This document shows, piece after piece, positions 1 to 6,908 of a stretch of 64,000 nt of DNA; the first letter of the stretch is position 1; the number at the start of each line of letters is the position of its first letter. The translations under genes were made by a program, and so were the position numbers. The notes under the pieces are model-generated. The model was given only the letters and a program-made list of their open reading frames with translations. It did no database searches and was not told the origin of the DNA. Origin of the DNA: Mesorhizobium sp. (lineage in GTDB: Bacteria; Pseudomonadota; Alphaproteobacteria; Rhizobiales; Rhizobiaceae); the NCBI GenBank assembly GCA_004017275.1, contig SAKE01000012.1, positions 113,028-177,027 on the forward strand. Direction: 5' to 3'.

Positions 1-172
1 TTGGTTGTTTTGGGGCACCGGGAGGCGAACTGTCATTGCTGGATGACACGCCTGCGACAAAACTTTTACGGATCGGCTTGCTTTTCGGAAATTCAGTCGC
101 TAGGGAACACGTCTCGTCGCGGCCGGTCGTTCACGATCGGATCGCGGGGCCATGGAAAGCATGGCCTGTTGC

Positions 173-249
173 GCGCCCGTAGCTCAGCTGGATAGAGCAC
201 CAGACTACGAATCTGGGGGTCAGGAGTTCGAATCTCTTCGGGCGCGCCA
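173..249 (+). tRNA. tRNA-Arg (anticodon ACG), integration target
   Basis: A complete 77-nt cloverleaf can be drawn. The acceptor arm GCGCCCG pairs with CGGGCGC, followed by discriminator G and an encoded CCA. The D-arm is AGCTCAGCTGGAT, the anticodon stem CCAGA/TCTGG holds loop CTACGAA (anticodon ACG), and the T-arm contains GTTCGAATC. Its last 47 nt are repeated at 25184-25230, so this gene is the attachment target of the mobile element that begins at its 3' end. The tRNA stays intact after integration. Confidence 0.97.
203..249 (+). repeat. attL: 47-bp direct repeat (tRNA 3' end)
   Basis: From g203 to a249 the sequence is identical to 25184-25230; the bases just outside differ on both sides. 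It covers the anticodon loop to the CCA end of the tRNA, the usual target of tyrosine integrases. The crossover lies somewhere inside these 47 bp. Confidence 0.95.
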
Positions 250-326
250 TTCAAACCCTTGCAAACAATGGGAAAATCGAACCGACCGGGACCCGGAACT
301 CGGAAGGCGTTCATCGCTTTTTTCTG

Positions 327-350
327 TCTAGACCAAGTGCAGACCAAGTT
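327..350 (+). promoter_or_regulatory. Candidate integrase arm-type sites, left
   Basis: Two copies of agaccaag lie 12 bp apart, the first preceded by tct, about 80 bp inside attL. The same arrangement occurs at 25011-25037 inside the right end. Paired short motifs flanking the core on both sides are what tyrosine recombinases use as arm sites. The role is inferred; the repeat is seen. The remainder of 250-614 shows no convincing gene. Confidence 0.6.
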
Positions 351-614
351 CGTCTGATTTTTCTCGCCTTTTTCGCCCGTAAACCGCCCAGGCAATGGAT
401 GGGCGCGCGGGAGGCAGTCGTCTCCTTTCCTGCCATAACCTCCTGATTCACCCGCTCCCGCGCCGTTCTTCCTGCCTTCCTACGAGCGGGCCGCTTCGCA
501 ACGCTCATGGACAAGCGCTCGCCGTTCCCGTTGGTCATCCAGCTACCTCGCTAAGCCCGTCGTCAGAGGCTTCCAGAACGGTCGCATGGGGCGGCCGACA
601 ATGGAGGCCAGCAA

Positions 615-824
615 ATGGCAAAAAACGAAACAGCATCGGCACCGAGACACTCCCCCTCCCACGGCGTTTTCGTAGTCGACGGCGAAGGAGAGAAGGCCTT
701 TTGGACACGGGTCGGAGCCGCATGGGCTCATCAGGACGGCCAAGGCTTCAATGTAGCTCTCACGGCGGTCCCTCTCTCTGGACGCCTGGTTCTTCGCGTC
801 CGCAACGAGAAAGAGGAGCAGTGA
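615..824 (+). CDS. Small conserved-looking hypothetical protein (69 aa)
   Basis: A 69-residue protein starting at an ATG with ggagg about 9 nt upstream. Its middle (VFVVDGEGEKAFWTRVG) and its tail (LVLRVRNEKEE) look like an ordered small beta-rich protein rather than noise. I recall this type from rhizobial plasmids and islands, always unnamed. Its stop lies one base from the start of the DUF2958 gene, so the two are probably co-transcribed. Function unknown; confidence is for the coding call. Confidence 0.7.
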   Translation: MAKNETASAPRHSPSHGVFVVDGEGEKAFWTRVGAAWAHQDGQGFNVALTAVPLSGRLVLRVRNEKEEQ

Positions 825-825
825 A

Positions 826-1161
826 ATGCTCCTCCCTCCCGAAATCCGCACCCATCTCCGCCGCAACGCCGACATGTCCGCGCAGCGCGAGCAGGACCAC
901 AGGCCCGTCGTCAAATTCTTCACGCCCGACGCGCAGGCCACCTGGCTCTTTACCGAGCTCGCTTCCGACAACGACACCCTGTTCGGGCTCTGCGACATCG
1001 GCCACGGCACCCCGGAAGTCGGCTATGCCAGCCTCGCCGAAATCCAGTCCCTTCGCGGTCCCATGCGCCTCCCGGTCGAGCGCGATCGCCAGTTTCGGGC
1101 GGCAAAGCCGCTCTCCGAATACGCGGCCGATGCCCGGCGTCACGGCAGGATCGTCACCTAG
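826..1161 (+). CDS. DUF2958 domain protein
   Basis: A 111-residue protein whose core fits DUF2958: KFFTPDAQATWLFTEL near residues 30-45, the LFGLCDIGHGTPEVGYASL block and a later VERDRQF. This family is common on plasmids and integrative elements and has no assigned biochemical function. It begins one base after the preceding small gene ends. A distant relative with the same layout lies at 15697-16047, so the element seems to carry two members. Family assignment is confident, role unknown. Confidence 0.85.
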   Translation: MLLPPEIRTHLRRNADMSAQREQDHRPVVKFFTPDAQATWLFTELASDNDTLFGLCDIGHGTPEVGYASLAEIQSLRGPMRLPVERDRQFRAAKPLSEYAADARRHGRIVT

Positions 1162-1210
1162 CGCGGCGATTCAGCTTCCCCACGACTCACCTCAAATCGA
1201 AGCACTCGGC

Positions 1211-1243
1211 CAAAAAGAAGCCCCGCCGGCTAGGGCGGGGCTT
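1211..1243 (-). terminator. Rho-independent terminator (minus strand)
   Basis: A perfect 10-bp GC-rich stem (1218-1227 with 1234-1243) closes a 6-nt loop. Read on the minus strand it is followed by CTTTTT, so it terminates the minus-strand gene at 1269-1670. The stem could also slow plus-strand transcripts from the DUF2958 gene. Confidence 0.85.
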
Positions 1244-1268
1244 CGGGGTCTGACAGATCAGACAAGGG

Positions 1269-1670
1269 CTACTTGGCGGGGCGGGGTCTCGCCATCGCCT
1301 GCAAGCGGTCGAGCAGCCGTTCGCGGACCACTCCCCGCTGCGACTGCTCACGGTCGTGCCGGACTTCGAACCGCTCGCCCGTCTCGGCGTAGTGACGTCG
1401 GAGCGCGTCGAGCGCGAACTCCGCAGACCGTTTGGCGGCCGCTTCGGAACCGCGGTTCGCGCACGGGTAGCGACGCGGCATGGTCACCGCGCAGCGCGGC
1501 CGCATCCTGTCGTCAGACGGCACGAACTGGATCTCTGCCATCCAGTTCGGCGGACCTTGGCGCAGGGTCCGCATGTCGAGGGGGGTGGCCCGGAACACCC
1601 TCGTTTCGTAACTGCCCGACAGGGTCAGTTCGTCGACGGCGGCAAGCTTCAACTTAAGGGCAGACTTCAT
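1269..1670 (-). CDS. Hypothetical protein (133 aa)
   Basis: Minus-strand gene with ATG at 1670 preceded by GGAG 9 nt upstream; a GTG at 1685 would add five residues. The N-terminal half reads as a beta-rich segment (ELTLSGSYETRVFRATPLDM, then WMAEIQFVP). The C-terminal half is basic and helical (SAEFALDALRRHYAETGERF). A strong terminator follows the stop. I recognise no family. The opposite-strand frames across it look less protein-like, and the terminator orientation supports this strand. Confidence 0.6.
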   Translation of the reverse strand: MKSALKLKLAAVDELTLSGSYETRVFRATPLDMRTLRQGPPNWMAEIQFVPSDDRMRPRCAVTMPRRYPCANRGSEAAAKRSAEFALDALRRHYAETGERFEVRHDREQSQRGVVRERLLDRLQAMARPRPAK

Positions 1671-1685
1671 CTTCTTGGACTCCAC

Positions 1686-2330
1686 TGTTTGTATGGTGAG
1701 GTAGGAGTGGGAAGTCCCGGACCCGCTTAGAGCGTGCGGTTCAAGCAGTCAGGCGATGACGCAACATGACAGCCAAGGCGTCAGTGCTCATGGATCAGCA
1801 TCGGAGTCGAGATCTCTGAAATGCGCAGTCCGGATTTATTTGCGGATGGGGTGAATGCGGCGGCGATGGATTCGTTAAAATCGTAACGTGTCCGCTCCGG
1901 CAGTTGTGTGGACCCGGACTGGGTTACGCTGCCTCGGTCTCGGCCAACCCCAGGGAGCCGCCAGCACGGATGCCCATAAAAAAATCGATGACCTGATACC
2001 CACGGCAACCGCGCCGGGGGCACTCAAATGGGCCTCTAGACGCGACAGATTATTGCGCGAGAGCCGAAAACAGCCCGAATCCGACCATTTCGGCAATGCC
2101 CGCCTTTCTTTCAAATTGACCGCTCGTCGGGGTGTGGCGGTCCCGGTTCCCCGTTCCGGGCGCGATGCTGAACCTCCTACGACGCACCTGTTAACCGAGC
2201 GAGCGGCCGCGAATTGGCCTCCGGCGCCGATCCGACATTGTTCCCGTTCCGGACGTCTCGGCACCTCCACTTTATACGCTGCATCGTTTCATGCCGGGCA
2301 GATGCCGAGGAAGAGAAGGAGCGAAACCGA
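1686..2330. other. Gene-free stretch before the structured RNA
   Basis: No convincing coding sequence. Long open frames here are low-quality and arise from GC richness. A TATA-like element (tttatacg, 2271-2278) lies about 50 bp before the structured RNA and may be part of its promoter, but no good -35 box is present at normal spacing. Confidence 0.4.
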
Positions 2331-2556
2331 GGCAGGGGTTGACGTGCAGACCGGCCGCATAGGCTCCCTCTCCGCCTCGGCCCAAAGGGGCGTGGCGGTG
2401 CCCGAAGGGCATGGGAGCGGCCGGGCTGGACGTCACCGAGCGAAAAGGTTCCGCGACCATGCGGGAGGGTGGTGGCGCGCAGCGCCAGGGCGGGGCAGGC
2501 GACCCGCCCGGCCATCCGGAGCATCGTCGTGGAAAAGAGCGAGGGGAACCCCTGCC
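2331..2556 (+). ncRNA. Candidate structured non-coding RNA upstream of DUF3102 gene
   Basis: About 226 nt can be folded into a nested architecture. P1 is a perfect 10-bp stem, 2331-2340 with 2547-2556. P2 abuts it: 2341-2358 with 2417-2434, 16 of 18 paired. Inside P2 are CTCCC/GGGAG, CCGCC/GGCGG (2372-2376 with 2394-2398) and the tight hairpin TGCCC-GAA-GGGCA (2399-2411). The 3' half holds TTCCGC/GCGGGA, GGCGC-gca-GCGCC (2474-2486) and GGGCGGG/CCCGCCC (2488-2509). It lies about 90 nt before a DUF3102 gene, so it may be an independent RNA or a leader element. I cannot match it to tmRNA, RNase P, 6S or SRP RNA. Pairings were found by eye; strand is assumed from the downstream gene. Confidence 0.55.
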
Positions 2557-2572
2557 GCATTGGTCGCAAGTG

Positions 2573-2595
2573 AAATCCATAATCATTGTGGATTT
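2573..2595 (+). promoter_or_regulatory. Inverted repeat before the DUF3102 gene
   Basis: AAATCCA and TGGATTT pair around a 9-nt loop in a notably AT-rich patch between the structured RNA and the DUF3102 start. It could be an operator for a dimeric regulator or a weak hairpin in the mRNA leader; no T-run follows. Confidence 0.45.
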
Positions 2596-2648
2596 GGATT
2601 CTGGTAAGGCCCGGCTGCTACACCGTCCGAGGGCAAGAGTGGGAAGCG

Positions 2649-3575
2649 ATGGCAGCATCATTGGCGAATTTGACAACGGGGGATCGCGGGCCAGCCGTCG
2701 GCGGGTTCGATTACAGCACGGTTCCGGAAGCCGTGCGGAAGGAGTTGCAGGACTCAGCCCGCGAAATCCGGTTGCGGCTCATGGAAACCGCCGCCGGCAT
2801 GATGGATATCGGCGGGCGGCTGGCGAAGGCGCGGGAGCAACTACCTCACGGCTCCTGGTTGCCGTGGCTTGCTGCGGAGACGGGTATGTCGGAGCAGTGG
2901 TCGCGGAACTGCGTCAGTCTCTACCTTCGGTTCGCCGAGCAGCCGCGCCTCCTGGAAGAATTGGATGTTGCGCTTTCACCAACGGCGCTTGTGCGCCTCG
3001 CCAGCGCGCCGGACAACGCGTACGAGGACATCATCGACCGCGCGCGGGAAGGCGAACGGCTGCGGGTCGTTGATGTTGAGGAGGTAATCAAGCAGCACCG
3101 CGACCGCGAGCGTGAGGCACAAGGGAGGGGCTCGCGCGCCCGCGCCTTCGCCGCCGACGACGCACCCGCCGGCGCGGACGCTCTCCGCCTTCTCGCTGAC
3201 CGGGCCCGTGATGAGCTTATACCGCAGATCGTCGCCCGCGCGCAGGCGGTCCTTGGCATCCTTGAGGATGCGGAGGAGGCAATGGCATCCGGGAGGCGGG
3301 TCGCGGCCAAGGAATTGCAGGGCCTCCGTCCGGACGCCCAGTGGCTCACCGACGCCCTGGAACAGCTATCCCAGCGGCGCGCCAACGGACACGCGAAATT
3401 GGTCCACCACACCTTCCTGGATCGTCCTCCACTGGACGCTGGGCCATGGAGCGACGCTGCGGCGTTCCTGCGAGACATCTCGTCATCCGATGCGATCGTT
3501 GTGGCCCTGAAGGCTGGCGTGCCGGCCTTTGTAGAAAGTGGGGCGAACGCGCTCCGGAAAGCGCTCATGGCATAG
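2649..3575 (+). CDS. DUF3102 domain protein
   Basis: A 308-residue protein. Residues about 15-125 match DUF3102: AREIRLRLMETAAGMMDIG, then AKAREQLPHGSWLPWLA and an HTH-like MSEQWSRNCVSLYLRF. The family is found on plasmids, phages and integrative elements and looks DNA-binding, but its function is not established. The C-terminal half is a helical tail without a recognised domain. The ATG at 2649 is chosen because the domain begins just after it; an in-frame upstream ATG at 2586 would add an unlikely Trp/Cys-rich leader. The structured RNA at 2331-2556 lies directly upstream. Confidence 0.8.
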   Translation: MAASLANLTTGDRGPAVGGFDYSTVPEAVRKELQDSAREIRLRLMETAAGMMDIGGRLAKAREQLPHGSWLPWLAAETGMSEQWSRNCVSLYLRFAEQPRLLEELDVALSPTALVRLASAPDNAYEDIIDRAREGERLRVVDVEEVIKQHRDREREAQGRGSRARAFAADDAPAGADALRLLADRARDELIPQIVARAQAVLGILEDAEEAMASGRRVAAKELQGLRPDAQWLTDALEQLSQRRANGHAKLVHHTFLDRPPLDAGPWSDAAAFLRDISSSDAIVVALKAGVPAFVESGANALRKALMA

Positions 3576-3652
3576 CTTTCCGTCTGTAGAGCAGTCGAAA
3601 TAGGAAAGCGCCTTTATAGACTCCGACTAGCCGTGACACTCATATAGCTAGC

Positions 3653-4102
3653 ATGAGTACCATCAATCCAAAGCGCCCAACATTCGAAGGTGTCACCGAG
3701 GGTCGCCGGCGAAACATGCAAGCGAATAAGTCCAAGGATACGAAGCCGGAGCTGACTATACGTCACACATTGCACCGTCTCGGCTACCGCTATCGGCTGC
3801 ATCGACGCGACCTCCCAGGTAAGCCCGACCTCGTGTTTCCTTCACGGCGGAAGATCGTGGAGGTTCGCGGGTGCTTTTGGCACGGTCATGGTTGCTCGCC
3901 GCTGGGAAGGATTCCCAAGGCCCGCACGGACTATTGGGAGCCGAAGATTTTCGGCAACAGAGAACGTGATGCCAAGAACCTCGCTGCGCTTCGGCTTCTG
4001 GGATGGGATGTCTTGGAGGTATGGGAATGCGATATCCGTTGCTCACCGTATGAAGTGACAGCAGCGCTAGTCGAATTCTTGGGTCCTGCTTCCTGCCGCT
4101 GA
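3653..4102 (+). CDS. vsr: Very short patch repair endonuclease Vsr
   Basis: A 149-residue protein with full Vsr architecture. It has the N-terminal RRRNMQANKSKDTKPEL motif, the catalytic segment PGKPDLVFPSRRKIVEVRG, the zinc/aromatic FWHGHGC region and the YWEPKI...NRERD block. Vsr nicks 5' of the T in T:G mismatches made when 5-methylcytosine deaminates, so it protects genomes carrying a C5 methyltransferase. Here it partners the methyltransferase at 5652-6908 and lies tail-to-tail with the endonuclease gene. No strong ribosome site precedes the ATG. It should target mismatches in the local methylation site, which is inference. Confidence 0.95.
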   Translation: MSTINPKRPTFEGVTEGRRRNMQANKSKDTKPELTIRHTLHRLGYRYRLHRRDLPGKPDLVFPSRRKIVEVRGCFWHGHGCSPLGRIPKARTDYWEPKIFGNRERDAKNLAALRLLGWDVLEVWECDIRCSPYEVTAALVEFLGPASCR

Positions 4103-4145
4103 CGTCGACGACGTTCCACGCCAGTGAATTCGACGGTCACATCCG

Positions 4146-5183
4146 TCACAACGGGAAGCTTGGAAGCTCGTCCAAAATCAGCTGTGCGGTATCCCGAGGC
4201 GAGACGGCCTGATAGGTCAGGTCTATTGCTTTGGTCGGCGTCCCGCCGGCGAGAAGGGAGGTCATTGATGCCGCTCGGTAGCGACCTTTGACGTCTGCGT
4301 TGGCAAAGGTCTCGAGATGCGCATGGAAACGGATCGCCGGGCCTCGAAGGACGTAGCCCAGAATGTATTTCAACACGTTGGCCTCGAAGAGGGCTTGGTA
4401 GAGACGGTCGCTCCTGGTGCTGGTTTTTACTGCGATCGCGAAGAGGAAATGCCGCCCTTCGAGGGCTCCCTGGATGCCCTGCCACGCGGTTTCAAGTTCC
4501 AACTGGTTGGCTGATGAGAGGCCAGCCAGCGGGCTGAGGAAAGGCTGGAAGCCGGGCGGCATCGGGTCGGGAATTCGCAGCCCGAGAATGTCCGGAGTGC
4601 TCAGCCGGAGCTCCATCCCCTTCGCCTCAAGCGCGGTCTCGAAAGCGCGGTACTCTGCGCGCGCCTTTTCGTTCAATAGTTTGGTGGTGTCAGCACCTCT
4701 GGCCATCTTTACGATAGCGACCTTTCGCGCAGGCGTGGGAACGGCCGACGGAGGCTGCTTGAAGACGAGACTTGTCCAGACCCCGGTGTCCATGAAGTGG
4801 TTCCAGGCGGCAGCGGCGTTCCAGAGAACGGCCGCCTCCATCATCTCATAGATATCACCGTCGACCTTCGCCTTCTGCGCCTCCGTCAGTTGGAAATCCC
4901 CCGGCCATAGTATGTCGCCGGCGCGGTTCGCATTCGATAGCGCTTGGGCGCGATACGATTGAAATGTCCGTGAGGGATCGGGGTCGCCGTCACCTCCAGG
5001 AACGAAGTCCTCCATCGCGCAGTCCATGACTCTGGCTTGTCCGAGCTGGAACTTGGTGCGACGCCCTTTGCTCGCCCCTCCACTCCGAAAATCTGCCAGG
5101 CAGCCCCGGCCAGCAGCATAACAAGCGGGACATGCGACGCTCTGAGCTTGGGGGTCAGGATCAGCTGGAAACTGGAACGGCAT
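4146..5183 (-). CDS. Type II restriction endonuclease, Cfr10I/Bse634I-like
   Basis: A 345-residue protein resembling the Cfr10I/Bse634I (Type IIF, tetrameric) family. The catalytic layout is visible: TPD in the segment RLSTPDILGLR, then K in AVKTSTRSDRLYQALFE with a glutamate exactly 14 residues after the lysine. This matches the K198/E212 spacing I recall for Bse634I, including the KxSxRxDR pattern. Family members cut R/CCGGY-type sites; the specificity here is inferred only. Its ATG overlaps the stop of the controller gene by one base (TGATG), making a classic C-R operon so that nuclease lags behind methylation. It is divergent from the methyltransferase. Confidence 0.8.
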   Translation of the reverse strand: MPFQFPADPDPQAQSVACPACYAAGRGCLADFRSGGASKGRRTKFQLGQARVMDCAMEDFVPGGDGDPDPSRTFQSYRAQALSNANRAGDILWPGDFQLTEAQKAKVDGDIYEMMEAAVLWNAAAAWNHFMDTGVWTSLVFKQPPSAVPTPARKVAIVKMARGADTTKLLNEKARAEYRAFETALEAKGMELRLSTPDILGLRIPDPMPPGFQPFLSPLAGLSSANQLELETAWQGIQGALEGRHFLFAIAVKTSTRSDRLYQALFEANVLKYILGYVLRGPAIRFHAHLETFANADVKGRYRAASMTSLLAGGTPTKAIDLTYQAVSPRDTAQLILDELPSFPL

Positions 5184-5425
5184 CAGTCTTTGTTACTCTC
5201 CTCCCTGGCAATCTGCCTTGCCGTTGCAAAAATGACATCCAGATCGGCGCCCAACGCCTCAGCAATCTGCTGAAGTATTCTCAGCGAAGGATTCCGCCTT
5301 CCACGCTCGATGCCGCTGACGTAAGTGCGATCGAGCTCCGCACGCTCGGCTAGGTCCTCTTGGCTCAGCCGCACAAGAGTCCGGTGTTTGCGGACGGCCG
5401 CCCCGAAATGCTTAGATAAATCCAA
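5183..5425 (-). CDS. Controller (C) protein of the R-M system, XRE-type HTH
   Basis: An HTH_3/XRE protein of about 80 residues: LSQEDLAERAELDRTYVSGI forms the helix-turn-helix, followed by the ERGRRNPSL signature and a short C-terminal helix. Length and fold are those of R-M controller proteins, which activate their own C-R operon and tune methyltransferase expression. The start is uncertain. TTG at 5425 gives the typical 80 residues and TTG at 5446 gives 87; neither has a clear ribosome site, which suits the leaderless transcripts seen for some C proteins. Two GACT-AGTC operators lie upstream. Confidence 0.85.
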   Translation of the reverse strand: MDLSKHFGAAVRKHRTLVRLSQEDLAERAELDRTYVSGIERGRRNPSLRILQQIAEALGADLDVIFATARQIAREESNKD

Positions 5426-5487
5426 CGGCAGGACTCGGTGAGCCAAAAGTTCTGTGAACGTATCCAGCGGGGCGCCACGTCGCCACG

Positions 5488-5498
5488 GACTATGAGTC
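5488..5498. promoter_or_regulatory. C-box operator (GACT-N3-AGTC)
   Basis: GACTATGAGTC has the exact GACT-N3-AGTC form of known C-boxes. It lies 42-63 bp upstream of the candidate controller starts, where an autoactivating C protein would bind. Confidence 0.7.
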
Positions 5499-5607
5499 AC
5501 GTTACCGAAGGGGTGGATTGGATCAGCCGCCCAATTCAATCGTCCCAGTTCTGGTGAGGATTGCCCCCTCGAATGAGAACATATACAGTCCACCGCGCGG
5601 GCTTCCC

Positions 5608-5625
5608 CGAGACTCATGAGTCTCG
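5608..5625. promoter_or_regulatory. 18-bp palindrome, second C-box-like operator
   Basis: CGAGACTCATGAGTCTCG is a perfect 18-bp palindrome containing GACT-CATG-AGTC. It lies 27 bp before the methyltransferase GTG, so controller binding here could repress methyltransferase transcription once the host is protected. Confidence 0.7.
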
Positions 5626-5651
5626 TAGCTAACGTTTTCTGGAGGTAGAAA

Positions 5652-6908
5652 GTGCCGAACCCAACTGCCGTTTCCCTATTCTCCGGCTGCGGCGGTTTCT
5701 GCGAAGGGATCAAGCTAGCAGGCTTCGATATCAGAGTTGCCGTCGAGTACGACAAGTACGCGTGCGAGACCTACCGGGCGAACTTCCCCGACACCCCGCT
5801 ATTCGAAGGTGATATCCACAATTTTCTTGGTCGGCACGCCAAGGAACATCGCAAGCGTTACGAACTTGGTGACATCGATCTCGTCTTCGGTGGTCCGCCC
5901 TGTCAAGGCTACAGCCAGATCGGCCCTCGCGACCTTCGCGACGATAGGAACGAGCTCTATCGCGAGTACGCCCGCGTCGTTACGGAGCTAAAGCCTCGTA
6001 TGTTCCTGCTGGAGAACGTCCCCAACCTACTCCTGATGAGCAAGGGGCATTTCCGCGATGCCATTCTAAGCCATTTTGTCGAACTCGGTTATGCCAACAC
6101 TACGTTCCTGAAGGTGTCCGCCGTCGACTTCGGCGTTCCTCAGACCCGAGAGCGAGTGTTCTTTTTTGGCACCAGAGACGACCTCGGCGTCCAGCTCGAC
6201 ATCAAAGCTTACGCTCAAGCGGCGCTGAATCAATTTAAGGTGTCGGAGCCGGTGACCGTGTGGCAGGCAATCGGTGACATGCCCACCAAGGTCGTGCCGA
6301 GCGGACATACGATGAAGTATCCCAAAGTCCGGCAGCCATCATCGTTCATGCAGATGATGCGGCTAGACTATTCCGCCGGACCGTACACGGAACCCATGAA
6401 ACAGCGCGGCGATATTGGGAAGTCTGAGGTCCTGCTGCATAACCACCATACCAAGGAGATGCTGGCGAAACGCGCCCATCTGATCTCGTTCCTTAAGCCG
6501 GGCGAAAAGGCGAACAGTCTGCCGAAGGAAATCTGGAATGGTGCTCGGCCCGAGAAATGGCGCCGTCTCCACCCTGACCTGCCTAGCTACACCATTCTCG
6601 CCCAGATGCACCGGGACCTGAGTGAATGGGTGCATCCGAAGCTTGAACGCTGGATTACGGTTCGGGAGGCGGCCCGGCTTCAGAGCTTCCATGACGGCTT
6701 CATATTCAAATCGTCCGAGTGGCAGATGCTGAAGCAGATCGGTAATGCCGTCCCTCCCTTGCTGGCGCATGCTGCGGGTCAGATGGCGTTGGCAGTCCTC
6801 CAAGTCAACGAACGTACGTTCATCGGTGATTCAAGACCTAGGCAGCAGGTTACACCACCCCTCTCGCTATCTCGTGCACGACGTCGCCAGCCCGAGGCTA
6901 CTTTGTGA
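5652..6908 (+). CDS. DNA (cytosine-5) methyltransferase
   Basis: A 418-residue C5-MTase with the motifs in order: SLFSGCGGF (I, SAM binding), GPPCQGYSQ (IV, catalytic Cys), ENVPN (VI), QTRERVFFFG (VIII) and a target-recognition region. The motif IX region is near TVREAARLQSF and motif X is QIGNAVPP. The GTG start is favoured by GGAGG 6 nt upstream and because motif I begins at residue 8. It protects host DNA against the neighbouring Cfr10I-like nuclease. Its stop overlaps the ATG of the DUF262 gene (TGATG), so the following genes are translationally coupled to methylation. Confidence 0.97.
   Translation: MPNPTAVSLFSGCGGFCEGIKLAGFDIRVAVEYDKYACETYRANFPDTPLFEGDIHNFLGRHAKEHRKRYELGDIDLVFGGPPCQGYSQIGPRDLRDDRNELYREYARVVTELKPRMFLLENVPNLLLMSKGHFRDAILSHFVELGYANTTFLKVSAVDFGVPQTRERVFFFGTRDDLGVQLDIKAYAQAALNQFKVSEPVTVWQAIGDMPTKVVPSGHTMKYPKVRQPSSFMQMMRLDYSAGPYTEPMKQRGDIGKSEVLLHNHHTKEMLAKRAHLISFLKPGEKANSLPKEIWNGARPEKWRRLHPDLPSYTILAQMHRDLSEWVHPKLERWITVREAARLQSFHDGFIFKSSEWQMLKQIGNAVPPLLAHAAGQMALAVLQVNERTFIGDSRPRQQVTPPLSLSRARRRQPEATL

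Noticed and set aside
395..1657. Long plus-strand open frame of 420 residues
   Set aside because: Composition is Arg/Ser/Pro-rich shadow of the genes at 615-1161 and 1269-1670; no ribosome site or domain.
2331..2556. Structured region as RNase P, tmRNA, 6S or SRP RNA
   Set aside because: The conserved core sequences of these RNAs (for example the GAAAGTCCGGGC start of RNase P) are not present.
1888..2607. Plus-strand open frame covering the structured RNA
   Set aside because: Low-complexity translation with no homology features. The stem-forming complementarity explains the sequence better; coding cannot be wholly excluded without comparative data.
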